In this document: positions 23,826 to 31,965 of the stretch, one piece after another
Position numbering within the stretch: position 1 is the first letter of the stretch
Layout: every line of letters starts with the position of its first letter
Origin: Chloroflexota bacterium
Lineage (GTDB): Bacteria; Chloroflexota; Anaerolineae; 4572-78
DNA: 38,622 nucleotides
Reading direction: 5' to 3'
Assembly: GCA_011192195.1 (NCBI GenBank)
Contig: DUEH01000004.1
Span: 1 to 38,622 of the forward strand
Notes under the pieces: model-generated
Databases searched by the model: none
What the model was told of the DNA's origin: nothing
Seen by the model: only the letters and a program-made list of their open reading frames with translations
Program-made: the position numbers and the translations under genes

Positions 23826-24775
23826 AAATACCGACACAATCCTTCACCCAATTTTCTCAAAAAATCCAGGATAACATCGCCAAAGTCGTCATTGGCAAAG
23901 CAGATGTGACAGAGATGCTGCTGGTGGCGCTGCTGGTGGAAGGCCACGTCTTACTGGAAGACGTGCCTGGCATCGGTAAAACCACCCTGGCCCGGGCGAT
24001 GTCTCGCAGCCTTGACGCCTCTTTTGCCCGCATCCAATTCACGCCCGACCTCCTCCCCAGCGACGTGACCGGCCTGAACATCTATAATCAGAAAGATCAG
24101 AATTTTGAATTTCGGTCAGGCCCGGTGATGAACCAAATTGTGCTGGCCGACGAGATCAACCGCGCCACCCCGCGCACCCAATCCAGCCTGCTGGAAGCAA
24201 TGCAAGAGGGACAGGTAACGGTTGACGGCATCACCCACCCCCTGCCGCGCCCCTTTATGGTCATCGCCACCCAAAACCCCATCGAACTGGAAGGCACCTT
24301 TCCCCTGCCGGAAGCGCAGATTGACCGTTTTTTGATGCGGCTTCAATTGGGCTACCCCAACAAGTCGGAAGAGGAAAAAATCCTGCTTAACTACCAGCGT
24401 AATGACCCGCTGAGCGCCTTGCAAAGCGTCGTCGCTGCTGCCAAGGTGCTGACCTTGCAGCAGCAGGTCAAGGAAATCCACATCAACCCTGACGTGCGCA
24501 ACTACATTTTGGAAGTAGTCCGCGCCACCAGAGACCATCCGGCGGTGAGTCTGGGCGTGTCGCCTCGCGGAACGCTGGCATTGTTCAAAGCATCGCAAGC
24601 TCTGGCCGCCTTACGCGGGAGGGAGTACGTTACCCCCGGCGACGTGCAATATCTCTGCCCGCCTATCCTCACCCATCGCCTCAACGTCAGCCCCCAAATT
24701 CGCCTGCGTGGACGCACGCCGGAACAGGTGGTGGCAGAAATTACGAAATCAGTGCCGGTGCCGGTGGTGGAATAA
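23822..24775 (+). CDS. MoxR-type AAA ATPase
   Basis: 317 residues from GTG 23822, which overlaps the vapC stop (GTGA). AAA+ motifs: Walker A EDVPGIGKTTLA, Walker B IVLADEINRATPRTQSSLLEAMQE, sensor 1 FMVIATQNPIELEGTFPLPEAQIDRF, and sensor 2 SLGVSPRGTLALFKASQALA. MoxR ATPases act as chaperones that assemble or mature complexes, typically next to DUF58 and VWA or transglutaminase-like genes, as here. A partial Shine-Dalgarno (AGGTGAGGG) sits inside vapC. It is separated from the DUF58 gene by 361 bp of inverted repeats, which is longer than usual. Confidence 0.93.
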   Translation: MKIPTQSFTQFSQKIQDNIAKVVIGKADVTEMLLVALLVEGHVLLEDVPGIGKTTLARAMSRSLDASFARIQFTPDLLPSDVTGLNIYNQKDQNFEFRSGPVMNQIVLADEINRATPRTQSSLLEAMQEGQVTVDGITHPLPRPFMVIATQNPIELEGTFPLPEAQIDRFLMRLQLGYPNKSEEEKILLNYQRNDPLSALQSVVAAAKVLTLQQQVKEIHINPDVRNYILEVVRATRDHPAVSLGVSPRGTLALFKASQALAALRGREYVTPGDVQYLCPPILTHRLNVSPQIRLRGRTPEQVVAEITKSVPVPVVE

Positions 24776-24809
24776 AGCAATTCAAAATGAAAAATGTAAA
24801 ATTTTGTAT

Positions 24810-24967
24810 TAAGCGCTTAAGTAACTACTCAGGCTCAGGTACGACGCACTTAATAAATTGTTTTTTGGTGCAAATAACTACCCAATATCGTCAAAATTTG
24901 CACTTGCAGGGCGCTTCGTGAAGTGCGTTGCACCTATTTTCTCTATAGCTGAGTAGTTACGCGCTTA
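24810..24967. repeat. Nested inverted-repeat element (MITE-like)
   Basis: Three nested stems. Outer: TAAGCGC-TTAA-GTAACTACTCAG (24810-24832) with CTGAGTAGTTACGCGCTTA (24949-24967), differing by the 4-nt insert. Middle: ACGCACTT (24844-24851) with AAGTGCGT (24921-24928). Inner: GTGCAAAT (24868-24875) with ATTTGCAC (24896-24903). About 158 bp with no ORF. It resembles a non-autonomous mobile element; no target-site duplication was established. Confidence 0.7.
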
Positions 24968-25018
24968 ACGTTGAAATTCTTGAGGGTAAAAATTCTTTAC
25001 AGATGAGACAAGGTTTTA

Positions 25019-25090
25019 ACTCATGGACAGAAAACAATACTGACAATGATTTTTTGTTGTTTTTGTCAGTGTTTTCTTCCATCCGTGAGT
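25019..25090. repeat. Imperfect inverted repeat before the DUF58 gene
   Basis: ACTCATGGACAG-AAAACAATACTGACAA on the left and TTGTCAGTGTTTTCTTCCATCCGTGAGT on the right pair with a few gaps around an AT-rich loop. A second small palindrome, GCGAAGCTTCG, follows at about 25118. Together with 24810-24967 these fill the moxR-DUF58 gap. Confidence 0.55.
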
Positions 25091-25136
25091 CATCTTTATC
25101 GCTTGTCGGTTTGAAGCGAAGCTTCGTTAGACGGTT

Positions 25137-26471
25137 ATGAGCAATAGCCCGCAAGATTCCGCAGGTAACACTTCTTTCCCCCCTCACCCAAAACTCTTCG
25201 CCGAACTGCGCGGAGAGCGATACATTAATCTGGAAAAAGACACCCAATACAGCGATGCCTGGGTTACGCTGGCGCTTGTTGTGACCATTCTGGGGATTAT
25301 CTTCAGTAACCTTTTTTTGACCGCCGCCGCTCTGACCTTGCTGGTCATCGCCGCTATCAGCCGAAGCTGGAACGCTTTGAGTCTCTTTGGGCTGTACTAT
25401 CGCCGCCAATTTAGCGAAACCCGCGCTTTTATGGGGGAAACCATTGCCCTGACTCTGGAAGTGCGCAACCAGAAGTTTCTCCCCCTCACCTGGCTGCGCG
25501 TCAGCGATGTCTTTCCGGCGACGCTGCCGCTGCAAGAAAGCAAGGTGGACTTCAATCAGTTCAGCAATCTGGGCGAGTTTCGCAGCTTCTGGATATTGGG
25601 CGCGTTTCAGCGTATAACCCGCCATTTCACCATCGAATGTACTCACCGGGGCTACCACAGCTACGGCCCGGCCACCTTGCGCACCGGCGACGGCTTTGGC
25701 CTCTTTGGCAATCGGGCCATCCTGCCCGGTGAGCAGCGGATTATCGTTTATCCCCGCATCTACTCCGCTGCCGAACTGCGTATTCCGGCCAAAAATCCCT
25801 TTGGCGAGCGCAAAAGCGAGCGCCGCCTTTTTGAAGACCCGCTGCGCGCGCAGGGCATCCGCGAATGGCAGCCCGGCGACAGCCTCAAGCGCGTCCACTG
25901 GAAGGCCACTGCCCGTCACCGTCAACTATTGAGCCGCCTCTACGAGCCAAGCGAAGAGCCGCAGACCCTTATTTTTCTCAATGTAGCTACAATGCGTCGC
26001 CATTGGCAGGGCGTTTACCCGGAACTACTGGAACGGACCATCAGCGTGGCGGGCAGTCTGGCCGCGTTGTCGCTGGAGCAACGCACGCCTACCGGCTTGA
26101 TCGCCAACGGCGCTTTCCCCGGCAGCGACCAGCCATTGCGCCTGCTGCCGGGCCGCGGGGCAGACCAGTTGACGCGCATCCTGGAAATGTTGGCCGCCGT
26201 CAACAACTTCGCCAGCCGCCCCATCGAGGAGCATCTCTTGCGAGAAGCGCCTCGCTTGCCCTGGGGCGCAACCATCGTGGTAGTGACCGCCATCGCTCAT
26301 GATGAACTACTGCTGGCATTGGCAGACCTGCGCAAAGCCGGACGCGCGCTTGTTCTCTTCACTCTGGCCGAAGCGCCGCCCAAATCGCTGAATGAGCAAA
26401 TCGGTATTCCTGTTTATCATCTGCCGCATCTGGTGGATGATATAGTTGCGCCGAATGAGATGAAAATCTGA
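25137..26471 (+). CDS. DUF58 domain protein, MoxR partner
   Basis: 444 residues. Two membrane segments near the start (about 43-80: WVTLALVVTILGIIFSNLFLTAAALTLLVIAAI). A beta-rich region follows, then the DUF58 core around LRAQGIREWQPGDSLKRVHWKATARHRQLLSRLYEP (about 235-270), and a VWA-like C-terminal half. DUF58 proteins accompany MoxR ATPases and are linked with envelope or protein-complex maturation; the exact role is unknown. No clear Shine-Dalgarno precedes the ATG. The stop overlaps the DUF4129 start (TGATG), so they are coupled. Confidence 0.85.
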   Translation: MSNSPQDSAGNTSFPPHPKLFAELRGERYINLEKDTQYSDAWVTLALVVTILGIIFSNLFLTAAALTLLVIAAISRSWNALSLFGLYYRRQFSETRAFMGETIALTLEVRNQKFLPLTWLRVSDVFPATLPLQESKVDFNQFSNLGEFRSFWILGAFQRITRHFTIECTHRGYHSYGPATLRTGDGFGLFGNRAILPGEQRIIVYPRIYSAAELRIPAKNPFGERKSERRLFEDPLRAQGIREWQPGDSLKRVHWKATARHRQLLSRLYEPSEEPQTLIFLNVATMRRHWQGVYPELLERTISVAGSLAALSLEQRTPTGLIANGAFPGSDQPLRLLPGRGADQLTRILEMLAAVNNFASRPIEEHLLREAPRLPWGATIVVVTAIAHDELLLALADLRKAGRALVLFTLAEAPPKSLNEQIGIPVYHLPHLVDDIVAPNEMKI

Positions 26472-27898
26472 TGTTGTTGAACATCCAAAACCAACGCAGC
26501 GAAGTAATCTATTTCTGTCTGGCTGTAATGGAAATGGTCTGGGTGACGCCCTTTGTGATGCTGTTCCACCGCCCCGCGTGGCATTGGTCGCTCTGGGCGG
26601 TGTTTGGCGCGTTGAGTCTGGCTTTACTGCTGTGGATGCTCTTTTTAGACCGCCTCAACGCCCACAATCTGGATTCTCCGGCCTATGAATTGGCCGTGGT
26701 GAGCGCTATTGCCCTGTCAAGTTTGCTGCTGATCAGCTTGTGGCCGTACCAACTCAGCGTCGGCGAAGCGGGCGGCATCCCTCATCTTTTTCGCGCCCTA
26801 AGCGACATTCGGCAAGGCTTGCCGCTGGAAATCTACCTGATCCTGCTCAATCTTTTCCTCTGGCAGCGAGCCGCCAATGCCAGCAGCCGCCAGATGGGCT
26901 TTTTTGGCGTGGCCCTCAGTTTCAGGATGGGTGTTTTGTGGTTGATGGCGGGCGGCGCGCTGTTTAGCTGGATCAGCGGGCAAAACGTGTTGGGCATCTT
27001 GTGGCTTTACTTTGGCTTTGGCCTGACCGCCATCTCGCTGGCGCGGATAGAAGAGAAAGCCGCCGACGCTCACAGCAAGGGAAAATTGCTGCCGCCGCGC
27101 CGCCTTCTACAATTACTGCTCATCATCGCCGGGGTCGTGACCGCCATCGTTATTTTGTCTACCCTGTACACCCCGCAAAACTTGCAACGCCTCTTGGCTA
27201 AACTGGAACCCTTATGGGGGATTGTGCTGGCGCTGGCCTACCTGCTTTTTCAGGCTATTTTTTGGCTGCTAGGCCCTTTCTTCAACTGGCTGGAAAGCCT
27301 GCTGGCCGGCCTTTTCAGCGCCTCTGACTTTCGCTTTCCCTTGCAGGAATTTGAGCAAACTCTGACTGAAAACGCGCCCGAACAGGCCCAAAGCCTCTCT
27401 CAAGGCCTGTCTGACTGGATTTTGCTTTCGCTGCGCTGTCTGGTAATTGTTGCAGCCTTGTCCCTGGTATTAGGGCTGATTATGATTTTTTTGGACAAAT
27501 TCCGTTCGTCCAGAATTCAGAACCAGAACGAAGAAACCGGTCAGGAAAGCTTGACTTTGGGAGGCGGTACCGCGCGTCGTGGGTTGGAACAGTTGAAGGG
27601 CCTGGGGAGATTACTGCAACAATACGGCTTGAGCCGCCAACTTTTGGCCGCCATCAGCGTCGAAAATATGTACGCCAATCTGTGTCGCTTGGCCCAACGG
27701 CGAGGCTACCCGCGCCCGCCCGCCCAGACCCCGGACGACTATCTGGTTTTGTTGGCAAAAGCCTTCCCCGGTCAGGAGAAAGCGCTGGCGCGCCTTACCG
27801 CCGCCTACCAGCGCGTTCACTACGGCGACCTTCCCGTTCAGTCGGATGAACTTCGCCGCTTGCGAAGCGATTATGAGCAGGTAAGGCAGGCTAAATAA
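26471..27898 (+). CDS. Membrane protein with C-terminal DUF4129
   Basis: 475 residues. Several hydrophobic segments in the first 200 residues (for example VFGALSLALLLWMLFL and LSSLLLISLWPYQL), more at about 215-275 (LLQLLLIIAGVVTAIVILSTLY, WGIVLALAYLLFQAIFWLLG) and one at about 318-340. The cytoplasmic C-terminus (ISVENMYANLCRLAQRRGYPRPPAQTPDDYLVLLAKAFPGQ...LTAAYQRVHYGDLPV) is DUF4129, usually fused to or beside transglutaminase-like domains in MoxR-DUF58 operons. No transglutaminase core is seen here, so this is a transglutaminase-less variant. It is coupled to DUF58 by a 1-nt overlap. Confidence 0.8.
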   Translation: MLLNIQNQRSEVIYFCLAVMEMVWVTPFVMLFHRPAWHWSLWAVFGALSLALLLWMLFLDRLNAHNLDSPAYELAVVSAIALSSLLLISLWPYQLSVGEAGGIPHLFRALSDIRQGLPLEIYLILLNLFLWQRAANASSRQMGFFGVALSFRMGVLWLMAGGALFSWISGQNVLGILWLYFGFGLTAISLARIEEKAADAHSKGKLLPPRRLLQLLLIIAGVVTAIVILSTLYTPQNLQRLLAKLEPLWGIVLALAYLLFQAIFWLLGPFFNWLESLLAGLFSASDFRFPLQEFEQTLTENAPEQAQSLSQGLSDWILLSLRCLVIVAALSLVLGLIMIFLDKFRSSRIQNQNEETGQESLTLGGGTARRGLEQLKGLGRLLQQYGLSRQLLAAISVENMYANLCRLAQRRGYPRPPAQTPDDYLVLLAKAFPGQEKALARLTAAYQRVHYGDLPVQSDELRRLRSDYEQVRQAK

Positions 27899-27948
27899 TT
27901 ACTCTGGACAAGATTGAGGCAATCTAAAAATGCCCTGATGTCGAAATT

Positions 27949-28027
27949 GATAGTTTTTGAGAGTCTCCCGTTTCCTCATTTTCCCTCTTGTCTGCCCGCA
28001 AATTCAAGTGGATAGCTTTTGAGAGTC
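27949..28027. repeat. 17-bp direct repeat, 62 bp apart
   Basis: GATAGTTTTTGAGAGTC (27949-27965) and GATAGCTTTTGAGAGTC (28011-28027), one mismatch, upstream of a TATAAT (28037-28042). They may be paired regulator sites for the mevalonate cluster or remnants of a duplication. Confidence 0.5.
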
Positions 28028-28055
28028 AAAATGCGTTATAATTTACACAAAGACT

Positions 28056-28084
28056 AAAAGCCCCGACCCGAGTTGGGGCTTTTT
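28056..28084 (+). terminator. Intrinsic terminator
   Basis: AAAAGCCCC (28056-28064), a 10-nt loop, GGGGCTTTT (28075-28083) and a closing T. It ends the moxR-DUF58-DUF4129 run, or attenuates a transcript starting at the TATAAT at 28037-28042. Confidence 0.85.
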
Positions 28085-28091
28085 GATGATA

Positions 28092-28150
28092 AAAGAAAAA
28101 GCGCCGCAGGCAGGGGGGCGTGGGGGGGGATCCCTCCATACTCTCCCCCC
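28092..28150. repeat. Dispersed GCGCCGCAGGCAGGGG element, copy 2
   Basis: The first 25 bp are identical to 10653-10677, followed by a similar G-run then C-run arrangement. It lies directly before the HMG-CoA reductase leader. Confidence 0.7.
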
Positions 28151-28181
28151 CTCACACCCATAAAGAAGTGTGGAGAAACTT

Positions 28182-29453
28182 ATGAGTAAATCAGTTCGAT
28201 TATCAGGACTTTACAAATATTCACTGGAAAAACGCGCCAATGTTGTAGCCGAGTGGGCGAGTTTGAAGGCCGAAGAAAAAGCGGCCTTGATCAATGGCCT
28301 GCCCCTTTCAATGGGCGATGGTATGATTGAGAACGTGATTGGCTTGTACAATTTACCGCTGGGTATTGCCACCAACTTCTTGATCAACGGGGAAGAGGTC
28401 ATTGTTCCGATGGCCGTAGAAGAGCCAAGCATTGTGGCCGGACTCAGCTACGCTGCCAAACTGACCCGCTCTAGCGGTGGTTTCAGAACCAGCAGCAGCC
28501 AGCCGGTAATGATTGGTCAACTTCAGGTTTTAGGGTTGAGCGACCTGGATGAAGCCGTGACCAAGCTAAAAGCTATTGAAGCCGAACTGCTGGAAAAAGC
28601 TGATCACGATCCAATCATTCGCAAGTTTGGCGGCGGCGCAAAAGGCTTTGAGTTTCGTCCGCTGCCCGATACAGCGGTTGGGCCGATGCTGATTGTCCAC
28701 ATTTTATACGATTGCCGCGACGCAATGGGCGCTAATACCGTCAACACCGCCGCCGAAATCATTTCTCCCATCATCGAAAAAGTGACCGGTGGACGCGTGA
28801 ACTTGCGCATCATCTCCAATCTGGCAGACCGGCGCACCGCCACCGCCGAATGTACCATCAAAGCCGGGCAACTGGCGCGCGGCGATATGGACGAGGCAGC
28901 GGTTGTGCAGGGCATTGTTGAAGCCTGGGCCTTTGCCAAAGCCGATCCCTACCGCGCCGCCACCCACAATAAGGGAATTATGAACGGTATTGACGCCGTT
29001 GCTATTGCCACCGGCAACGACTGGCGCGCCATTGAAGCGGGAGCGCACGCCTTTGCGGCTCGCAACGGACGCTACACAAGCCTGACTGAATGGCGGCGCA
29101 ATGAAGACGGTGATTTAGCGGGGCGACTGCACTTGCCGCTGGCCGTTGGCACAGTTGGCGGAGCAACAAAAGTTCATCCCGCCGCTCGCGCGTCCATTAA
29201 AATTTTGGGGAACCCCAGCGCGCGCCGTTTGGCCGAAATTATGGCCGCTGTTGGCCTGGGTCAAAATCTGGCCGCCATCCGCGCTTTGGCAACTGAAGGC
29301 ATTCAGCGCGGACACATGCGCCTGCACGCCCGCCAGGTTGCCCTGGCCGCCGGCGCCACTCCTGAACAAGCGCAGGAAATTGCTAATCAATTGGTAGCAG
29401 AAGGCAACATCAAAGAAGCCAGAGCAAAGGAAATTCTTAAAAACAGTGAATAA
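28182..29453 (+). CDS. Hydroxymethylglutaryl-CoA reductase (class II)
   Basis: Reduces HMG-CoA to mevalonate, 423 residues. Catalytic residues match the class II enzyme of Pseudomonas mevalonii almost number for number: Glu81 (AVEEPSIVA), Lys264 (THNKGIMNG), Asp280 (IATGNDWRA) and His378 (RGHMRLH). ENVIGLYNLPLGIATNF is also typical. GGAG lies 7 nt before the ATG at 28182; a GTG at 28170 is within the Shine-Dalgarno region. It sits with HMG-CoA synthase and a thiolase, which favours a biosynthetic role although the class is often called degradative. The last residues (KNSE) and stop lie in a repeat. Confidence 0.94.
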   Translation: MSKSVRLSGLYKYSLEKRANVVAEWASLKAEEKAALINGLPLSMGDGMIENVIGLYNLPLGIATNFLINGEEVIVPMAVEEPSIVAGLSYAAKLTRSSGGFRTSSSQPVMIGQLQVLGLSDLDEAVTKLKAIEAELLEKADHDPIIRKFGGGAKGFEFRPLPDTAVGPMLIVHILYDCRDAMGANTVNTAAEIISPIIEKVTGGRVNLRIISNLADRRTATAECTIKAGQLARGDMDEAAVVQGIVEAWAFAKADPYRAATHNKGIMNGIDAVAIATGNDWRAIEAGAHAFAARNGRYTSLTEWRRNEDGDLAGRLHLPLAVGTVGGATKVHPAARASIKILGNPSARRLAEIMAAVGLGQNLAAIRALATEGIQRGHMRLHARQVALAAGATPEQAQEIANQLVAEGNIKEARAKEILKNSE

Positions 29454-29521
29454 TGAACAATGAATAATGAATAATTTTTCACTATTCATTATTCATTGTT
29501 CACTGTCCATTTTTCACTGTC
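29448..29521. repeat. Tandem-unit hairpin, TGAATAATGAACA family
   Basis: GTGAATAATGAACAATGAA with further ATGAATA units on the left; TTCACTATTCATTATTCATTG and TTCACTG on the right. It starts within the last codons of HMG-CoA reductase and ends before the Shine-Dalgarno of HMG-CoA synthase. Confidence 0.9.
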
Positions 29522-29535
29522 TTTTCGGAGACATT

Positions 29536-30591
29536 ATGCCCATTATGCAAGCTAACACCCCCACCGGCATTGTTGGTTACGGAGCTTACGTCCCCCGCTA
29601 TCGCGTTCCGGCTACGGAAATTTCCCGCGTGTGGACTGACGGCGTGGGGGGCGTACCCATCAAAGAAAAAGCAGTGGCCGGGCTGGACGAAGACACAATC
29701 ACTATTTCCATCGAAGCGGCTCGTAACGCCTTGCATCGGGCGCAGATCAATCCCGCGTTGTTGGGGGCTGTGTGGGTAGGCAGCGAAAGTCATCCCTACG
29801 CGGTGAAGCCCAGCGGCACCATCGTTGCCGAAGCTATCGGCGCGGTTCCGCACACGCAAGCCGGCGATTGGGAATTTGCCTGCAAGGCAGGCACGGAAGC
29901 CATGCAAGCGGGCATCGGCTTTGTGGGTAGCGGTATGCAGCCTTATGTGCTGGCTATTGGCGCAGATACCGCCCAGAGTCGCCCCGGTGACGCGCTGGAA
30001 TACACCGCCGCCGCCGGAGGCGCAGCTTATATCATCGGCAGAGCAGAAGAAAGTCTGGCTGAGTTTGAAGCCACCTATTCTTTTGTCACCGATACGCCCG
30101 ACTTTTGGCGCAGACCGCAGGCCCACTATCCCAGCCACGGTCAACGCTTCACCGGCGAACCGGCTTACTTTGAACACAGCGTTTCGGCGGTGAAAACGCT
30201 GCTGATGGAATTGGGCCGCAGCGCCAAAGATTACAACTACGTTACCTTTCACCAGCCCAACGCCAAATTTCCGCAGCGCGCCGCAAAAATGCTGGGCTTT
30301 GAAAAAGCGCAATGGGAAGCCGGACTCCTGTCTCCGGTGGTGGGCAACACCTACTCCGGCGCAACAATGTTGGGGCTGACGGCCATTTTGGACATCGCCA
30401 AACCGGGAGAGCGCATTCTGTGCGCCAGTTTTGGCTCCGGCGCCGGGTCAGACGCCTTTTCGCTGCTGGTCACAGAACGCATCGCCGGCCGGGCGAATAT
30501 GGCCCCCACCACGCAGGCGTACATCGCCCGCCGCAAAGAAGTAGATTACGCCCTGTACACCCGCTATCGCGGCAAGCTGAGTATGAAATGA
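29536..30591 (+). CDS. Hydroxymethylglutaryl-CoA synthase, archaeal type
   Basis: Condenses acetoacetyl-CoA and acetyl-CoA to HMG-CoA, 351 residues, the length usual for archaeal enzymes (formerly UPF0219) rather than the longer eukaryotic/firmicute type. Nucleophile C116 in [15 protein letters not shown], His239 in [20 protein letters not shown], and the [21 protein letters not shown] segment are all present. CGGAGA precedes the ATG at 29536; the longer open frame is repeat. It lies between reductase and an archaeal-type thiolase, with DUF35 close by: the gene set known in archaea to form a thiolase/HMGCS/DUF35 complex that channels acetoacetyl-CoA. Confidence 0.92.
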   Translation: MPIMQANTPTGIVGYGAYVPRYRVPATEISRVWTDGVGGVPIKEKAVAGLDEDTITISIEAARNALHRAQINPALLGAVWVGSESHPYAVKPSGTIVAEAIGAVPHTQAGDWEFACKAGTEAMQAGIGFVGSGMQPYVLAIGADTAQSRPGDALEYTAAAGGAAYIIGRAEESLAEFEATYSFVTDTPDFWRRPQAHYPSHGQRFTGEPAYFEHSVSAVKTLLMELGRSAKDYNYVTFHQPNAKFPQRAAKMLGFEKAQWEAGLLSPVVGNTYSGATMLGLTAILDIAKPGERILCASFGSGAGSDAFSLLVTERIAGRANMAPTTQAYIARRKEVDYALYTRYRGKLSMK

Positions 30592-30712
30592 AAAGTTCAA
30601 AATGAAAAGTTCAAAATGGCTGACAATTCGCATCGTTTACGGTAAACAAGAAACCAAAAACCTGAAACCCGAAACCTGAAACCCGAAACCTGAAACCCGA
30701 AACCCGAAACCC
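30591..30712. repeat. Tandem arrays before the thiolase: 14-bp doublet and GAAACCY heptads
   Basis: Two exact AAAAGTTCAAAATG units (30591-30618) begin at the HMG-CoA synthase stop. Seven perfect-phase heptads GAAACCC/GAAACCT (30664-30712) end 3 bp before the thiolase ATG, where a Shine-Dalgarno should be. No complementary arm is seen. Confidence 0.9.
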
Positions 30713-30715
30713 TTT

Positions 30716-31873
30716 ATGAGAGATATATCAATTATTGGAATAGGACAAACTCCGGTTGGAGAACATTGGGGCAGAAGTTTGCGCCATCTGGCTTACGACG
30801 CCTTGCACCTGGCAATGAAAGACGCCGGTACAGAGCGCGTAGACGCCCTGTACGTGGGCAATATGCTTTCGGGCGAAATCAGCGGGCAGGCGCATATTGG
30901 GCCGCTGATAGCCGATTTTGCCGGACTGCGCGGCATAGAGGCGGTGAAGATTGAAGCCGCCTGCGCCAGCGGAGCCGCCGCCTTTAGACAAGGCGTCATC
31001 GGCGTAGCCAGCGGTTATCAGGACGTGGTAGCGGTAGTAGGCGTAGAAAAGATGACCGACGACGTGGGCAGTCGCCTTACTGCGGGATTGGCCTCTGCCG
31101 CCGACGCCGACTACGAAACCGTTCACGGCGTCACCTTTGTGGCGCTCAATGCCCTGATTATGCAGCGCTATATGCACGAATACGGCTTGAGCAAGGGTGA
31201 TTTTGCTAATTTTAGCGTCAATGCCCACGCTAACGGGGCTAATAATCCCAACGCAATGTTTAGACGCGCCATCAGCAAAGAAACCTTTATGCGCGCGGGC
31301 GTGGTGGCCAACCCTGTCAGTCTCTTTGACGCCAGCCCAATGGCCGACGGCGCTGCCGCCGCCATCATCTGCCCTACCCGTCTGGCCCGCGAATATACCG
31401 ATAAAGCCGTCCACGTCCTGGCCTCCGCCATTGCCACCGACAGCCTGGCCGTTCATGACCGCAAAAACCCGCTCTGGTTGCAAGCGGCGGAAGATTCAGC
31501 GCATACGGCGTACCGGCAGGCAAAAATTACCCCGGCTGAACTGGACTTCTTTGAATTGCACGACGCCTTCACCATTATGGCCGCCCTCAGTTTAGAGGCT
31601 GCCGGTTTTGCCAAAGCGGGTCAGGGGACGCGATTGGCCGTTAATGGCGACATTGCTTTGGACGGTAAGCTGCCCATCGCCACGATGGGGGGGCTCAAAG
31701 CAAGAGGCCATCCGGTTGGCGCAACCGGAATGTATCAAATTGTTGAAGCCGCCTTACAGCTTCGCGGCGAGGCAGGGAAGAATCAACTTCCCCACGCCCG
31801 CCTGGGAATGACCCAAAACATCGGCGGCAGCGGCGCAACTATTGGAACGCATATTTTTAAAAGCAGTGAATAA
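30716..31873 (+). CDS. Acetoacetyl-CoA thiolase, archaeal/SCP-x type
   Basis: 385 residues. MRDISIIGIGQTPVGEHWG is the usual archaeal-type start, so the ATG at 30716 is trusted although no Shine-Dalgarno exists (heptad repeats occupy that place). Catalytic C83 in EAACASGAAAFRQG, H282 in FELHDAFTIMAAL and H332 in KARGHPVGATGMYQ. It lacks the second cysteine of bacterial thiolase II. It supplies acetoacetyl-CoA to the synthase encoded just upstream. The final KSSE and stop lie in a repeat identical in phase to that at the end of the reductase gene. Confidence 0.9.
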   Translation: MRDISIIGIGQTPVGEHWGRSLRHLAYDALHLAMKDAGTERVDALYVGNMLSGEISGQAHIGPLIADFAGLRGIEAVKIEAACASGAAAFRQGVIGVASGYQDVVAVVGVEKMTDDVGSRLTAGLASAADADYETVHGVTFVALNALIMQRYMHEYGLSKGDFANFSVNAHANGANNPNAMFRRAISKETFMRAGVVANPVSLFDASPMADGAAAAIICPTRLAREYTDKAVHVLASAIATDSLAVHDRKNPLWLQAAEDSAHTAYRQAKITPAELDFFELHDAFTIMAALSLEAAGFAKAGQGTRLAVNGDIALDGKLPIATMGGLKARGHPVGATGMYQIVEAALQLRGEAGKNQLPHARLGMTQNIGGSGATIGTHIFKSSE

Positions 31874-31945
31874 TGAACAATGAATAGTGAAAAATTCTCA
31901 CTATCCACAATTCACAATTCGTTATTCACTGCCCACTATTCACTG
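31866..31945. repeat. Tandem-unit hairpin, TGAATAATGAACA family
   Basis: GTGAATAATGAACAATGAA units on the left; TCACTATCCACAATTCACAA and CGTTATTCACTGCCCAC units on the right, somewhat degenerate. It begins in the last thiolase codons and ends before the AGGAGG of the DUF35 gene. Confidence 0.85.
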
Positions 31946-31965
31946 TTTTTCAGGAGGAAAATTAA

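Noticed and set aside
24957-25925. 322-codon open frame on the minus strand over the DUF58 gene
   Set aside because: It lies antisense to a gene with recognisable domains, has no family-like motifs, and its start lies inside the gene.
29500-30312. 270-codon minus-strand open frame over HMG-CoA synthase
   Set aside because: Antisense shadow with low-complexity composition; the plus-strand protein has catalytic residues in place.
30664-30712. GAAACCY array considered as a CRISPR
   Set aside because: Units are 7 bp with no spacers; it is a simple tandem repeat.
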